Origin: Chitinophaga pinensis
Lineage (GTDB): Bacteria > Bacteroidota > Bacteroidia > NS11-12g > UBA955
Length of the DNA: 64,000 bases
Reading direction: 5' to 3'
Assembly: GCA_945877575.1 (NCBI GenBank)
Contig: CAMDUE010000011.1
Location: 1-64,000 of the forward strand
Positions 27,580-35,412 of this stretch are shown here, in pieces. A program made the translations under genes and the position numbers. Within the stretch, counting starts at the first letter, position 1. Every line of letters starts with the position of its first letter. The notes beneath the pieces are model-generated. The model did no database searches, was not told the origin of the DNA, and was given only the letters and a program-made list of their open reading frames with translations.

Positions 27580-30500
27580 ACTTTATAATTAGTGTTAAAG
27601 ATTTTTGATGCTCACCATCGTCTAGCCAAATTTGATATACGCCAGAAGCGAGAGAATGGTTGAATTGTATTGAAGAATTTTGAATCATTACTGATCTTGA
27701 TTCAATGAGCTGAGCCATTGAATTGAAAATCTTCATTTGTATAACACCCTGAGCAACGGGCCAATTTTGGATAGAGCTGGTTGAGTTTTGAATTGTGGGA
27801 TTTGGTGATATTTCTAAATTTTTTGAAGCGAAATTATGTGAATTAGCAAACATTTCATCTGAATTCAAAACAATGGTTTCATCGCTTATCACAATTTCAA
27901 ACCTATCAGATTTAGTGCTGTTCGGTTCATTTTTAATTACTTCATATGCATATTCAAGTTCTTGGCCACTAGTAATTTTTGTGTTTTTATTTAAGTAGTG
28001 ATCTACTAAAACTGCATTCATTGGTTCATGCCCTGTTTTGGTGATGCGGAGCAAATAATTGGAAGCTCTATATTTATTGATATTAAGTTGGATTGATTCT
28101 TGACTAATTGGAAAATTTCTGCATTCAATTGCAAGGTTACGGGTGTTCATTTTTATGCTTATTTCCTCATCTAGGTTGTTAGGTTTTCCTGCATCTAGAT
28201 CAGTAATGTCATTGCTAAATGTTCTGTCATATTTGATTTTACAACCGTCTGCAATGACTGAAGAATCTACATTTACAAGGACCACATTTATGGAATTAAG
28301 GGTGTTTACTGGTAGTTCCATCATTCTGCTGGTTGCCGTTGTAGTGTTGTCTGAGTTCTTATGTGACTCATTAAAAGTCAATTGTGGATTTAAATTAGAG
28401 CCGGTAGCTGTTTTCACGAAGAATCCTTGACCCGGTCTAACATATTTACTAGCCACAGTTCCAGAAGGGGTTGCCGTGTTATTGGAAAGGTCTACAGTTG
28501 AATACGCACCCCTTGAATTAATGAATGGATCCCACATGTATATGTAGTTTTTATTTATATCAGTAGAACTGTTAAGTACTGCTGATGCATCAATGTCACA
28601 CTGGTAAGGATTTCCAATGAAATTATTTGATTCTGATGTAGAATTTAACACTGCAACGTTATATGAGCCCGTTTTAAGTGTTCCGGTTGATCTCAAAGTG
28701 GTATTTGTTGGGGTTGGGAAGTTGTCAGGTTGATAAATATTAACGCTGCGGCTACCGCGAACCATTAATCTATATGGAGTGCCAGCGATTAATGTGTTAG
28801 TTAGAGTATTTTCAATTGCTTGCCAAGATGAAGTAGCGTTATTGTATGTGAATAATGAATAATTTTGGGTAATTGTAGAATCTACTCCGTTTTTGTAGGC
28901 TGATGGTCCAGTAATGTGTGTGCCATATCCAGGTTTAGGGTCGTTATTCCAAGAGGTTCCGCCTTCTTGCCAATTTGCGTTGATTGAGGAATTAGTGGTT
29001 ACTGTTGGAGAAATCAATCTAAATGCACGTCTTGCGGGAACGTATTTTTCAACGATAACATTGCCGTTGATTGGGTTAGAATATGAAACTGATTCTATGA
29101 TTGCAGTGTATGTAGAATTGCTTTTGAATGTTAGTTTGTTATTTGTATTTAAAACGCCTGATGTTAAGGTTAATTTTTGTGTAAGATCGGTGGTATCAGC
29201 TAAAGTTACACCTGCAGAGTTGTTGATTTGTAAGTTAGCAACGATGTTAGATATTAAGCTATTGTCTGGCAAACTTTGAGTGGTGGTGCCAGAAAATGAA
29301 ATTTTAGAAGTTGTATTTCTGACATCTAAGTTTCTGCCGCTTGTAGATAGAGTACCGAATAAATGCAGTGTGTAGCCGTTCATGTCAAATACATGATTAG
29401 TTGATGTTCCACCCACAGTAACAGTTGTTAGATTCACACTTGAATCTAAGGCGCATTTATTGGATGGCAACAAGGTAAAAGCTATATTTGATTTGTAGTG
29501 AGGAACGCATCCTTCAACCCAATTGGTTGCAAGCTTATAGGAGTTGCTATTTGACCCAGCCCAGTTATAAGTTGTTGGAACTGTTATGGTAACTATATTT
29601 GAATAAGCAGTATCTGATGCTGAGCCTGAGCTAAATGCTTTTCTCCTATATTTAATGGTTTTTGTCTGACCTGTTGGTGCATCGTATGTGGCACTATTTG
29701 TACTTGCTATGTCGGCATATTTGGTTCCGCCGTCTGTTGAATATTGCCAGCAATATACCATATTCGTAAAACCACTAGCAGCTTTCGTGCTAGTAAATGC
29801 TGCTGGATTGCCGTTGTAACATATATTTTGACTGGTTGCAATAGTGCCTCCGTCTACGGGTGTGCTTTGCCATTGAGGGCCAAGTGAAAAGTCAATATAA
29901 TAATAGGCAGGCCCCGAACCAGTTTGACCCACAATGAAACTGTAGGTTTGAAGTGTGTCATAGTTGATAAGTGCTCTAGTCTCATCATCAGTAAAGCTAG
30001 TAGATTGGCCCGCAGAATTCAGAAATTGTGTCATGTTGTTGGCTGTGTCATATGACACAGTTAGGTGCGAATTTTTGCCTAAGATATAGTTAAAGACACG
30101 ATCAATCTTATTAAACTGTTTTGATGAAGCACTAGTGCTTATATCAATATCGAAAATATTCACCACTGCATTGGTTAGTTTGACTAATGTTCCGGTTTTT
30201 GTGGTGTTTGAATAAGAACCATTGGTAATGAAACTAAATTCAAATTTAACTGAACCACCTCCCGAAGGGAAGGTAGCTCGAGGGCCAAACATACTGTCTG
30301 GTGTTCCTGAACCTCCTCCGGAGCTATTGTCGTCGTAAATGTCAATCGCTGATCCACTTGAAATAGAGACCGTTTTTACAATACAGTCAATTCCTTGCCC
30401 CCCAACGGTAACTACATTGCTATAAACACAGATATCACCAACATTTCTGCCGTTGGAAGTATTTCCAGAATTAATATTTGGCTTAAATGATTGTTTGTTA

Positions 30501-30616
30501 TTATTGAATTTTATAGGTGTAGTTCCTACATTAAATACGGTTTGTGCAAAATTGTAATTGACTGAAAACAAAACAAGCAGAACGATGATAAGACGTTCAA
30601 TTTTTATTATAGACAT
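27578..30616 (-). CDS. Large T9SS-secreted surface protein with Ig-like domain
   Basis: The protein of about 1012 residues has a signal peptide (MSIIKIERLIIVLLVLFSVN, ending NFAQ). An Ig-like region lies at about residues 255-360 (SQNICYNGNPAAF to IVTITV), followed by a long beta-rich stalk with Ser/Thr/Asn-rich segments. A C-terminal type IX sorting domain starts LEISPNPTIQNS and ends GVYQIWLDDGEHQKSLTLII. It should be exported, anchored or released by T9SS. No enzymatic motif is seen, so an adhesin or structural role is inferred. The start at 30616 is set by the TAACTTTG element at 30634-30641. Confidence 0.8.
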   Translation of the reverse strand: MSIIKIERLIIVLLVLFSVNYNFAQTVFNVGTTPIKFNNNKQSFKPNINSGNTSNGRNVGDICVYSNVVTVGGQGIDCIVKTVSISSGSAIDIYDDNSSGGGSGTPDSMFGPRATFPSGGGSVKFEFSFITNGSYSNTTKTGTLVKLTNAVVNIFDIDISTSASSKQFNKIDRVFNYILGKNSHLTVSYDTANNMTQFLNSAGQSTSFTDDETRALINYDTLQTYSFIVGQTGSGPAYYYIDFSLGPQWQSTPVDGGTIATSQNICYNGNPAAFTSTKAASGFTNMVYCWQYSTDGGTKYADIASTNSATYDAPTGQTKTIKYRRKAFSSGSASDTAYSNIVTITVPTTYNWAGSNSNSYKLATNWVEGCVPHYKSNIAFTLLPSNKCALDSSVNLTTVTVGGTSTNHVFDMNGYTLHLFGTLSTSGRNLDVRNTTSKISFSGTTTQSLPDNSLISNIVANLQINNSAGVTLADTTDLTQKLTLTSGVLNTNNKLTFKSNSTYTAIIESVSYSNPINGNVIVEKYVPARRAFRLISPTVTTNSSINANWQEGGTSWNNDPKPGYGTHITGPSAYKNGVDSTITQNYSLFTYNNATSSWQAIENTLTNTLIAGTPYRLMVRGSRSVNIYQPDNFPTPTNTTLRSTGTLKTGSYNVAVLNSTSESNNFIGNPYQCDIDASAVLNSSTDINKNYIYMWDPFINSRGAYSTVDLSNNTATPSGTVASKYVRPGQGFFVKTATGSNLNPQLTFNESHKNSDNTTTATSRMMELPVNTLNSINVVLVNVDSSVIADGCKIKYDRTFSNDITDLDAGKPNNLDEEISIKMNTRNLAIECRNFPISQESIQLNINKYRASNYLLRITKTGHEPMNAVLVDHYLNKNTKITSGQELEYAYEVIKNEPNSTKSDRFEIVISDETIVLNSDEMFANSHNFASKNLEISPNPTIQNSTSSIQNWPVAQGVIQMKIFNSMAQLIESRSVMIQNSSIQFNHSLASGVYQIWLDDGEHQKSLTLIIK

Positions 30617-30633
30617 ATAGTTAGAAAGTACAT

Positions 30634-30641
30634 CAAAGTTA
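30634..30641 (-). promoter_or_regulatory. -7 promoter element of the large T9SS gene
   Basis: The minus strand reads TAACTTTG, 17 nt before the ATG at 30616. It lies inside the longer frame, supporting the shorter start. Confidence 0.6.
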
Positions 30642-30654
30642 GACATTAATTTTT

Positions 30655-30697
30655 AAAAAACAAAAAAAAATGGCTACCCTAGTGAGAGTAGCCATTT
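30655..30697 (-). terminator. Intrinsic terminator of the 61-aa sorting-signal protein gene
   Basis: AAATGGCTAC / GTAGCCATTT (30668-30677 with 30688-30697) forms a 10-bp stem with long T-runs on the minus strand. It separates the small gene from the T9SS gene. Confidence 0.9.
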
Positions 30698-30716
30698 CAA
30701 TTTTATGAAAAATAAA

Positions 30717-30902
30717 TTATTTCTTGCGGTTTCTCAAACGGTAAACACCGTATGCGATAGATGAACCTACTACAGATATGATTCCACCATCTACAGGAAC
30801 TTGAGCTTGCAAATCTGGATCATCGGGAACACCTTGTGCGAAAAGAGCAGTAGACAATAATGCAACTGCGAAGAAAGCCAAAGCTTTAGCGTATTTGTTC
30901 AT
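30717..30902 (-). CDS. 61-aa secreted mini-protein with exosortase-type (PID-CTERM-like) tail
   Basis: The protein has a signal peptide (about residues 1-22, MNKYAKALAFFAVALLSTAL). A short acidic linker follows (QGVPDDPDLQAQ), then PVDGG (residues 36-40), one hydrophobic helix (41-54) and a basic end RLRNRKK. This motif, helix and Arg/Lys-cluster layout matches the C-terminal sorting signals read by exosortases; PIDGG-type signals are known in Bacteroidota. Nearly all of the mature protein is the signal itself, so processing would release a peptide of about 15-17 residues. The gene has its own promoter element and a strong terminator. An exosortase-family gene lies about 1.8 kb away. Confidence 0.75.
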   Translation of the reverse strand: MNKYAKALAFFAVALLSTALFAQGVPDDPDLQAQVPVDGGIISVVGSSIAYGVYRLRNRKK

Positions 30903-30906
30903 AATG

Positions 30907-30914
30907 CAAATATA
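30907..30914 (-). promoter_or_regulatory. -7 promoter element of the mini-protein gene
   Basis: The minus strand reads TATATTTG, only 4 nt before the ATG at 30902. The transcript should be leaderless or nearly so. Confidence 0.65.
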
Positions 30915-31185
30915 TATTTTTTAATTTATTCTTTGATGATCTTTTGAGAAGATTTACCATTTTTGTGAGTACACCATTTTTCGAACCAGGTTAGATTCGA
31001 CTTTTCAATTTTAATATTAATTACTAAGTATTTGTTGTTTGCTGAGAGGCAGTTAGTGGGCCGAATAATAAATAGGCATACATTTTAGGGGCGTCGTAAA
31101 CGTCTTTTCTATATGTGACATAGTTAAATCAGTAATGGAAAATTATGCCGAGTTTGTGCAGCGGAGTTTGATTTTTTTAAAATAA
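30915..31185. other. Intergenic stretch between the mini-protein and tRNA-Phe promoters
   Basis: About 270 bases hold no gene or clear structure that I can support. The bases nearest each side belong to the mini-protein promoter and the tRNA promoter. Confidence 0.5.
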
Positions 31186-31216
31186 TTTGCAAATTCCGTG
31201 TTAATGCCTATTTTTG
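31186..31216 (+). promoter_or_regulatory. tRNA-Phe promoter, TTTG-N19-TATTTTTG
   Basis: A -33 box TTTG (31186-31189) is followed after exactly 19 nt by the -7 box TATTTTTG (31209-31216), the textbook Bacteroidota vegetative promoter. The mature tRNA starts 12 nt after the -7 box. Confidence 0.85.
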
Positions 31217-31227
31217 CAATCCCGTTT

Positions 31228-31300
31228 GGTATCGTAGCTCAGTTGGTAGAGCAAAGGACTGAAAATCCTTGTGTCGACGGTTCGATTCCGCCCGATACCA
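31228..31300 (+). tRNA. tRNA-Phe (GAA)
   Basis: A full 73-nt cloverleaf folds. The acceptor stem is GGTATCG with CGATACC, the D stem GCTC/GAGC, the anticodon stem AAGGA/TCCTT with loop CTGAAAA (anticodon GAA), and the T arm GACGG-TTCGATT-CCGCC with one A-C mismatch. The discriminator base is A, and CCA is not encoded. A Bacteroidota promoter precedes it and an intrinsic terminator follows. Confidence 0.97.
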
Positions 31301-31310
31301 CATAAACGTC

Positions 31311-31337
31311 AAGCCTCGCGAAAGCGGGGCTTTTTTT
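31311..31337 (+). terminator. Intrinsic terminator of tRNA-Phe
   Basis: The 7-bp stem GCCTCGC / GCGGGGC has a GAAA tetraloop and is followed by seven T. Confidence 0.9.
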
Positions 31338-31392
31338 ATTTTTCAATTCCCTATCCATAAATAGAATTGCCAATAAAAAAAGTAAACCACAC

Positions 31393-31400
31393 TATCTTTG
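31393..31400 (+). promoter_or_regulatory. -7 promoter element of the gene at 31407
   Basis: TATCTTTG lies 6 nt before the ATG at 31407, with a TTG 23 nt upstream as a weak -33 box. It overlaps a longer TTG-started frame and argues against it. Confidence 0.6.
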
Positions 31401-31406
31401 CCGCCA

Positions 31407-32075
31407 ATGAAATCTTTAGGATTCTTGGCGGTTTTTTTTATGCTTATAAATTTGGTTGTAGGGCAACCCAATAAACTTCCTCCCATAGAAGAATCCCCAA
31501 GCGGGGTAAATATTTCGGCTCAAGCAGAAACTCCGGCTCCTTTGCTGCAGATGAAATCGGTGCATCCACACATTCAAAACGTCAATCAAGTGAATCCGAG
31601 AGGGTATTTTTTTAAACACAAAAGCAAAGGTGTAAATGATTTTGATGCTCAAGCAACTCACTTCGAAATGAGAATTTATTATCCTGTGCCCCGCACGTGG
31701 AGCGATGCAACCCACGCTCAATTTCTGAAAGACATTAAGAACGATACCATTTCCAACATCGTTTTTAAATTTGGAGCTGACAGTCAGGCAAAACACATGG
31801 CGGCCCTTCAAAATGCCTATAAAAATGTGGAACTCGGCTTTTTAGAATGCGACAGTCTTTGGGGGCGTCCAGCGCTGAGCTATACCGTCAAGTGCGAAAT
31901 TTATAACAACGATATGCTGAAATTGGTTAAGAAAACAGTGATCACCGGTCGCAGATACATTGTTTTTTACCAGGGACACATGATTGATTTATGGTGGCAC
32001 GCCACCCCCGATGAGCACCGCTGGAACGATATTGCCAGAGAACAACTGAAGTTGATGTCAGTCCTTGGTACATAG
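31407..32075 (+). CDS. Secreted protein of unknown function
   Basis: The 222-residue protein has a signal peptide (MKSLGFLAVFFMLINLVVGQ). A low-complexity Pro/Ser linker follows, then a globular domain (about residues 65-220) with Trp-rich ends (YYPVPRTW, MIDLWWHATPDEHRWNDIA). I do not recognise the family. Export to the periplasm or surface is likely. The ATG at 31407 is set by the promoter element. A heptad-repeat array starts right after the stop codon. Confidence 0.6.
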   Translation: MKSLGFLAVFFMLINLVVGQPNKLPPIEESPSGVNISAQAETPAPLLQMKSVHPHIQNVNQVNPRGYFFKHKSKGVNDFDAQATHFEMRIYYPVPRTWSDATHAQFLKDIKNDTISNIVFKFGADSQAKHMAALQNAYKNVELGFLECDSLWGRPALSYTVKCEIYNNDMLKLVKKTVITGRRYIVFYQGHMIDLWWHATPDEHRWNDIAREQLKLMSVLGT

Positions 32076-32171
32076 TCTATGGTACCTGGTCTATGGTACC
32101 TGGTCTATGGTACCTGGTACCCGATCCCCGGCACCCGGCACCCGGTACCTGATACCAGCTACCCACTACCA
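32076..32171. repeat. Heptad-repeat array 4 (GGTACCTGGTCTAT and CCCGGCA units)
   Basis: The array begins directly after a stop codon. It has three units of a 14-bp double heptad (CTATGGTACCTGGT), followed by C-rich heptads (CCCGGCA, CCCGGTA, ACCTGAT, ACCAGCT, ACCCACT). The GGTACC cores are palindromic, so local hairpins are possible. Confidence 0.8.
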
Positions 32172-32207
32172 TTAAAAACCTAACGTGATCTATTTTGTTG
32201 TAATTAA

Positions 32208-32660
32208 GTGAGAAAACTACAATCAGTGCAGATATTGCCCATCAGTTTAGATTTGGCTTGGGACTTCTTTTCATCCCCCAAAAATTTAAATGAGATAACG
32301 CCAGACGACATGGTTTTTAAAATTACCTCTGAGGTGCCAGAAAAAATGTATGAGGGTTTGTTTATCACATATAAAATCAGTCCGCTTTTAGGAATTCAAT
32401 TAGACTGGTGTACAGAAATTACACACGTCAAGGATAAGCAGTTTTTTGTAGATGAACAGCGCAAAGGGCCATACAATATCTGGCACCATGAGCATCATTT
32501 TGAAGCGGTTGAGGGTGGGGTCAAAATGACCGATATTCTTCACTACGATATTGGGAAAAGTATCTTGGGAAATATTGCTGGGGCATTGTTTGTACATGGC
32601 AAAGTCAAGAATATTTTTGATTACCGCTATAAAAAATTGCAAGAGTTATTTCCTGGATAG
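32208..32660 (+). CDS. SRPBCC (Bet v1-like) ligand-binding protein
   Basis: The 150-residue protein has the SRPBCC/START-like fold pattern: an N-terminal ILPISLDLAWDFFSSPKNLNEI, a central FVDEQRKGPYNIWHHEHHFE and a long C-terminal helix. Uncharacterised cell-division-inhibitor-like (SulA-type) homologues have this layout. The start is a GTG, since a stop lies just upstream in frame. It precedes the exosortase-family operon, which has its own promoter element. Ligand and role are unknown. Confidence 0.7.
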   Translation: MRKLQSVQILPISLDLAWDFFSSPKNLNEITPDDMVFKITSEVPEKMYEGLFITYKISPLLGIQLDWCTEITHVKDKQFFVDEQRKGPYNIWHHEHHFEAVEGGVKMTDILHYDIGKSILGNIAGALFVHGKVKNIFDYRYKKLQELFPG

Positions 32661-32661
32661 G

Positions 32662-32669
32662 TAACTTTG
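32662..32669 (+). promoter_or_regulatory. -7 promoter element of the exosortase operon
   Basis: TAACTTTG lies 6 nt before the ATG at 32676, with a TTG 22 nt further upstream. Confidence 0.55.
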
Positions 32670-32675
32670 CCTGAA

Positions 32676-33206
32676 ATGGCCCTTCTGAAAAGTCTTCCTC
32701 AACTTTCGAGAGAACAAAAATTATTTCTTCGCAATGCCATCATTGCTATTTTAGTTTGGATCTTCATTGCTGACCACTACGAAGTTCATAACTTCTTTAC
32801 CCGTATTTTGGCTTCGGCTAGCGGACGAGTATCAGCATTTATTTCCGGAGAGCCTTCAAAAATTTACGGCGAACACTATGGAGCAACAAACTATGTTTGT
32901 TATAACGTAAAGGATTCTGTTGGGAGAATCTTCATTGGATGGCCATGTAATGGGTGGGACATTTTCTATCTGTATGTGGCTTTCATTTTGGTCTTCCCGG
33001 ATATTCCCTGGAAAAGAAAAGCGTTGTACTCTTCTATAGGAGTAGTTATTTTATTTGGCACCAACGTTTTGAGAGTGTCATTACTGCTTCAAATAATCAC
33101 ATGGGACCCCAAGAGTTTTGAATTTTTTAATAAAACGGTTTTCCAAATTGCAGTTTATCTCATAATGTTTACCCTATGGTTGATTTACCTCAAGAGAAGA
33201 GCTTAA
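32676..33206 (+). CDS. Exosortase-family transpeptidase-like protein, usual His missing
   Basis: The 176-residue membrane protein has the exosortase/archaeosortase layout. The Cys motif is at C91 (IGWPCNGWDIFYLYVAF) and the Arg motif at R133 (TNVLRVSLL), followed by a last helix ending YLKRRA. Exosortases use Cys and Arg, plus a third residue that is usually His, at the start of the last helix. Here that position reads FFNKTVFQIAVY, with Asn152/Lys153 where His is expected; archaeosortase A has an Arg there. The gene is followed by an exosortase-F-associated-type membrane protein, the order seen for XrtF in Flavobacteria. The ATG at 32676 fits the promoter element. Confidence 0.78.
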   Translation: MALLKSLPQLSREQKLFLRNAIIAILVWIFIADHYEVHNFFTRILASASGRVSAFISGEPSKIYGEHYGATNYVCYNVKDSVGRIFIGWPCNGWDIFYLYVAFILVFPDIPWKRKALYSSIGVVILFGTNVLRVSLLLQIITWDPKSFEFFNKTVFQIAVYLIMFTLWLIYLKRRA

Positions 33207-33619
33207 CCCAAAAATTTCTCAGCTACTTTCCTTGGTTTGCTGCCTCATGGTTAATCTATGTTGCCTATTATTATTTCAACCAAAATTTCATTTTGCAATC
33301 ACTTTGGAACAATGGTTTTTTCAGGTCAGGGCCCATCCGATTTGCAGTTAGAGAAGTGGCGGTTTATTCCATTGCTTTTCTGAATTATCTACACTTTAAA
33401 AAGACCCTCAAAGGCACTTATCCGGTGCAATTCTGGTTTTTTTTAGCAACTTTAGATATTGTCTGCTTATTACTCGGATTTTTTAGGGAATTTGCGTTTG
33501 AAGTTTCATCTTTCAAAGCTATTTATAACAACATCATTGGGATCATTGCTTCCCCCTTATACTCGGTTTTTTTCTTTCTCTACGCCAATTATTTTGCCGA
33601 TAAAGAAAGTCAGTCATGA
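33176..33619 (+). CDS. Exosortase-associated four-helix membrane protein (XrtF-associated type)
   Basis: The 147-residue protein has four predicted membrane helices. A conserved-looking FFRSGPIRFAVREVAVYSIA segment precedes the second helix. Size, helix pattern and position right after an exosortase gene match the flavobacterial exosortase-F-associated proteins. The gene overlaps the exosortase by 31 nt, so the two are translationally coupled. Its biochemical role is unknown. Confidence 0.65.
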   Translation: MVDLPQEKSLTQKFLSYFPWFAASWLIYVAYYYFNQNFILQSLWNNGFFRSGPIRFAVREVAVYSIAFLNYLHFKKTLKGTYPVQFWFFLATLDIVCLLLGFFREFAFEVSSFKAIYNNIIGIIASPLYSVFFFLYANYFADKESQS

Positions 33620-34629
33620 AATCTTGTGCTACTCTTATTTTTTTCTTTCTGGGGATATTTTCACGCCTCAACGCTCAACGTGATCTATTTGCAAATGTAG
33701 CCGCCTCATCTGGGAATTCTGCCGCACTCAAATTGGGGGCTGATTGGGAAGTCTTCCTCGAAAGGCAACAAGGCTTTTTCAAAAAGAAAAAACGCTTTCC
33801 TACAGCATATGTTGGGGTAGAGCTCGGTTATGGCACCTATTATAATTTTTTAACCCCATTAAACATTGCGCATGTTGCTCCCCGTTTTGGGGTTACCTAT
33901 GCTTTCGCCGATCTTTTTGGTGTTTACGGACATTTAAGTTACGGTTGGGCCTCAAAATCTTGTGTCAGAACAGAAGCTGAATTAGGCGTTCGACTTGGAA
34001 TTTCATCTTCCTTGGGAATTCAAGCGGGATATAGGTTATTTAACTTCAATACCGCCAACAGTAAATTCCCCAACTTGAATTTCAATCAAGGAATGGGTTT
34101 CGCGGGCTTGGTTTTTTCGCCACACTCCAAAAAAATACAGCCCATTTACAGAGTAAAGAAGAAGTTCTTCGCATACCCGTATAGTTTGGGTCTAAAACTC
34201 GGACTGAGGAAGCACAGTTTGCTTTATGATCGCACTCATTTGGTTTGGAATCTGGATGCTTCTTATCGCTTCCAAAAGTCCAATCGACGCGCTTGGGATG
34301 TGGGATTAGAATGGATCACAGATCCCACTTATTTCTATAAACCTGATGGGAAACCTACCGAGCTCAAATATCCTCAAAACTCAGAAGTCACCCTACGGGC
34401 TGGAAACCTCATTTTGATGGGCCGAATGGCACTCCGCACCGATTTAGGATTCTATATTTTACGTCCTATAACATCAACAAAACCTATGTTTTACCAAGGC
34501 TTAGGTTTAGATTACAGGTTGTCCCAAAATTGGGAATTTCGAACCCGACTTAAAACCCACTTTCAACGTAAGTTTATCTTTGATGCCCCTGATTTCGTAG
34601 AATGGGGCTTAGTTTTAAGAATTCAATAA
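33616..34629 (+). CDS. Outer-membrane beta-barrel-like protein in the exosortase operon
   Basis: The 337-residue protein has a signal peptide (MKSCATLIFFFLGIFSRLNA). It has many alternating hydrophobic strands typical of a barrel (VGVELGYGTYYNF, RFGVTYAFADLFGVYGHLSY, GIQAGYRLFNF), and it ends with an aromatic-rich C-terminal strand (FVEWGLVLRIQ). Its ATG overlaps the stop of the exosortase-associated gene. A surface or outer-membrane role coupled to the exosortase is inferred from the operon only. Confidence 0.6.
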   Translation: MKSCATLIFFFLGIFSRLNAQRDLFANVAASSGNSAALKLGADWEVFLERQQGFFKKKKRFPTAYVGVELGYGTYYNFLTPLNIAHVAPRFGVTYAFADLFGVYGHLSYGWASKSCVRTEAELGVRLGISSSLGIQAGYRLFNFNTANSKFPNLNFNQGMGFAGLVFSPHSKKIQPIYRVKKKFFAYPYSLGLKLGLRKHSLLYDRTHLVWNLDASYRFQKSNRRAWDVGLEWITDPTYFYKPDGKPTELKYPQNSEVTLRAGNLILMGRMALRTDLGFYILRPITSTKPMFYQGLGLDYRLSQNWEFRTRLKTHFQRKFIFDAPDFVEWGLVLRIQ

Positions 34630-34711
34630 CTGGGTTCGGGGTTCGGGGTTCGGGGTTCGGAATCTGGCACTCGACTCCCGATACCCGATACCCGATACCC
34701 GGTACCCGGTA
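34630..34711. repeat. Heptad-repeat array 5: GGGGTTC units, then CCCGATA units
   Basis: Directly after a stop codon lie four GGGTTCG/GGGGTTC units (plus strand G-rich). After a short spacer come CCCGATA, CCCGGTA and CCCGGTA units. The halves are partly complementary, as in array 1. The array lies between two convergent genes. Confidence 0.8.
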
Positions 34712-34718
34712 TTTAGTG

Positions 34719-35393
34719 TCAAAATCTTACGCCCAACCTTACTCCTGGATTCACGGCAATGCCGAGGCCCATAGTAGTAGTGAGTTTAGATTCGGTGGCG
34801 GTGTTTGATTGGTTGTTCCAATTGAGCTGGTAACCGTTGAATTGGTAGGTGTAACCAAAGGAGATTTCGCTCCCTACATAGACGTTTTTGGTGAAATAGT
34901 AGTCTGCACCGAATACGCCCAAAAGTCCAAATCCGAATCCACCAGAAACAGAGTTTTTAAATTCACCACCCGGAACATAGGTAAAACCATTGGTGGTATT
35001 TGTTCCGCTGAATTTACCTCCGCCCGTAGCAAACATAAGTTGGCCTCCCAAGTAAACGCTGAGTTTATCGGTAGATTTGATGTGTTTTTCTGCACCGAGT
35101 CCGACGTTGAAATTCCAATTGTTTTGGGTGGTGACGCCAAATTTATCACGATTTCCCGGATCATATATTCGGTCTGAATTTGAGAAGGTAGAAACTGCTA
35201 CCATGGCTCTTAGGGCAATGTCGTCTTTGATGAATCGTCTAAGGCGAAGGCTCGGAGCATCAAAACTGATGGGGCTACTTCCTGTTTGAAGATTGACGTT
35301 GACTTCGAGCGTATTTTTTGAGTTGGGATTGTAATTCTGCGCCGCAGTCGTTCCCGCCATGGCTAAAGCCATTCCTAATAGAATTTTTCTCAT
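34719..35393 (-). CDS. Outer-membrane beta-barrel protein
   Basis: The 224-residue protein has a signal peptide (MRKILLGMALAMAGTTAAQN). Barrel-type strands follow (FNVGLGAEKHIKSTDKLSVYLGGQ, VYVGSEISFGYTYQF), and the last residues (VNPGVRLGVRF) are a typical barrel end. A near-match -7 element (TACTTTCG, minus strand, 35401-35408) lies 7 nt upstream. The ATG at 35393 is preferred to a GTG at 35396. Confidence 0.7.
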   Translation of the reverse strand: MRKILLGMALAMAGTTAAQNYNPNSKNTLEVNVNLQTGSSPISFDAPSLRLRRFIKDDIALRAMVAVSTFSNSDRIYDPGNRDKFGVTTQNNWNFNVGLGAEKHIKSTDKLSVYLGGQLMFATGGGKFSGTNTTNGFTYVPGGEFKNSVSGGFGFGLLGVFGADYYFTKNVYVGSEISFGYTYQFNGYQLNWNNQSNTATESKLTTTMGLGIAVNPGVRLGVRF

Positions 35394-35412
35394 CACTAAA
35401 CGAAAGTATGGA

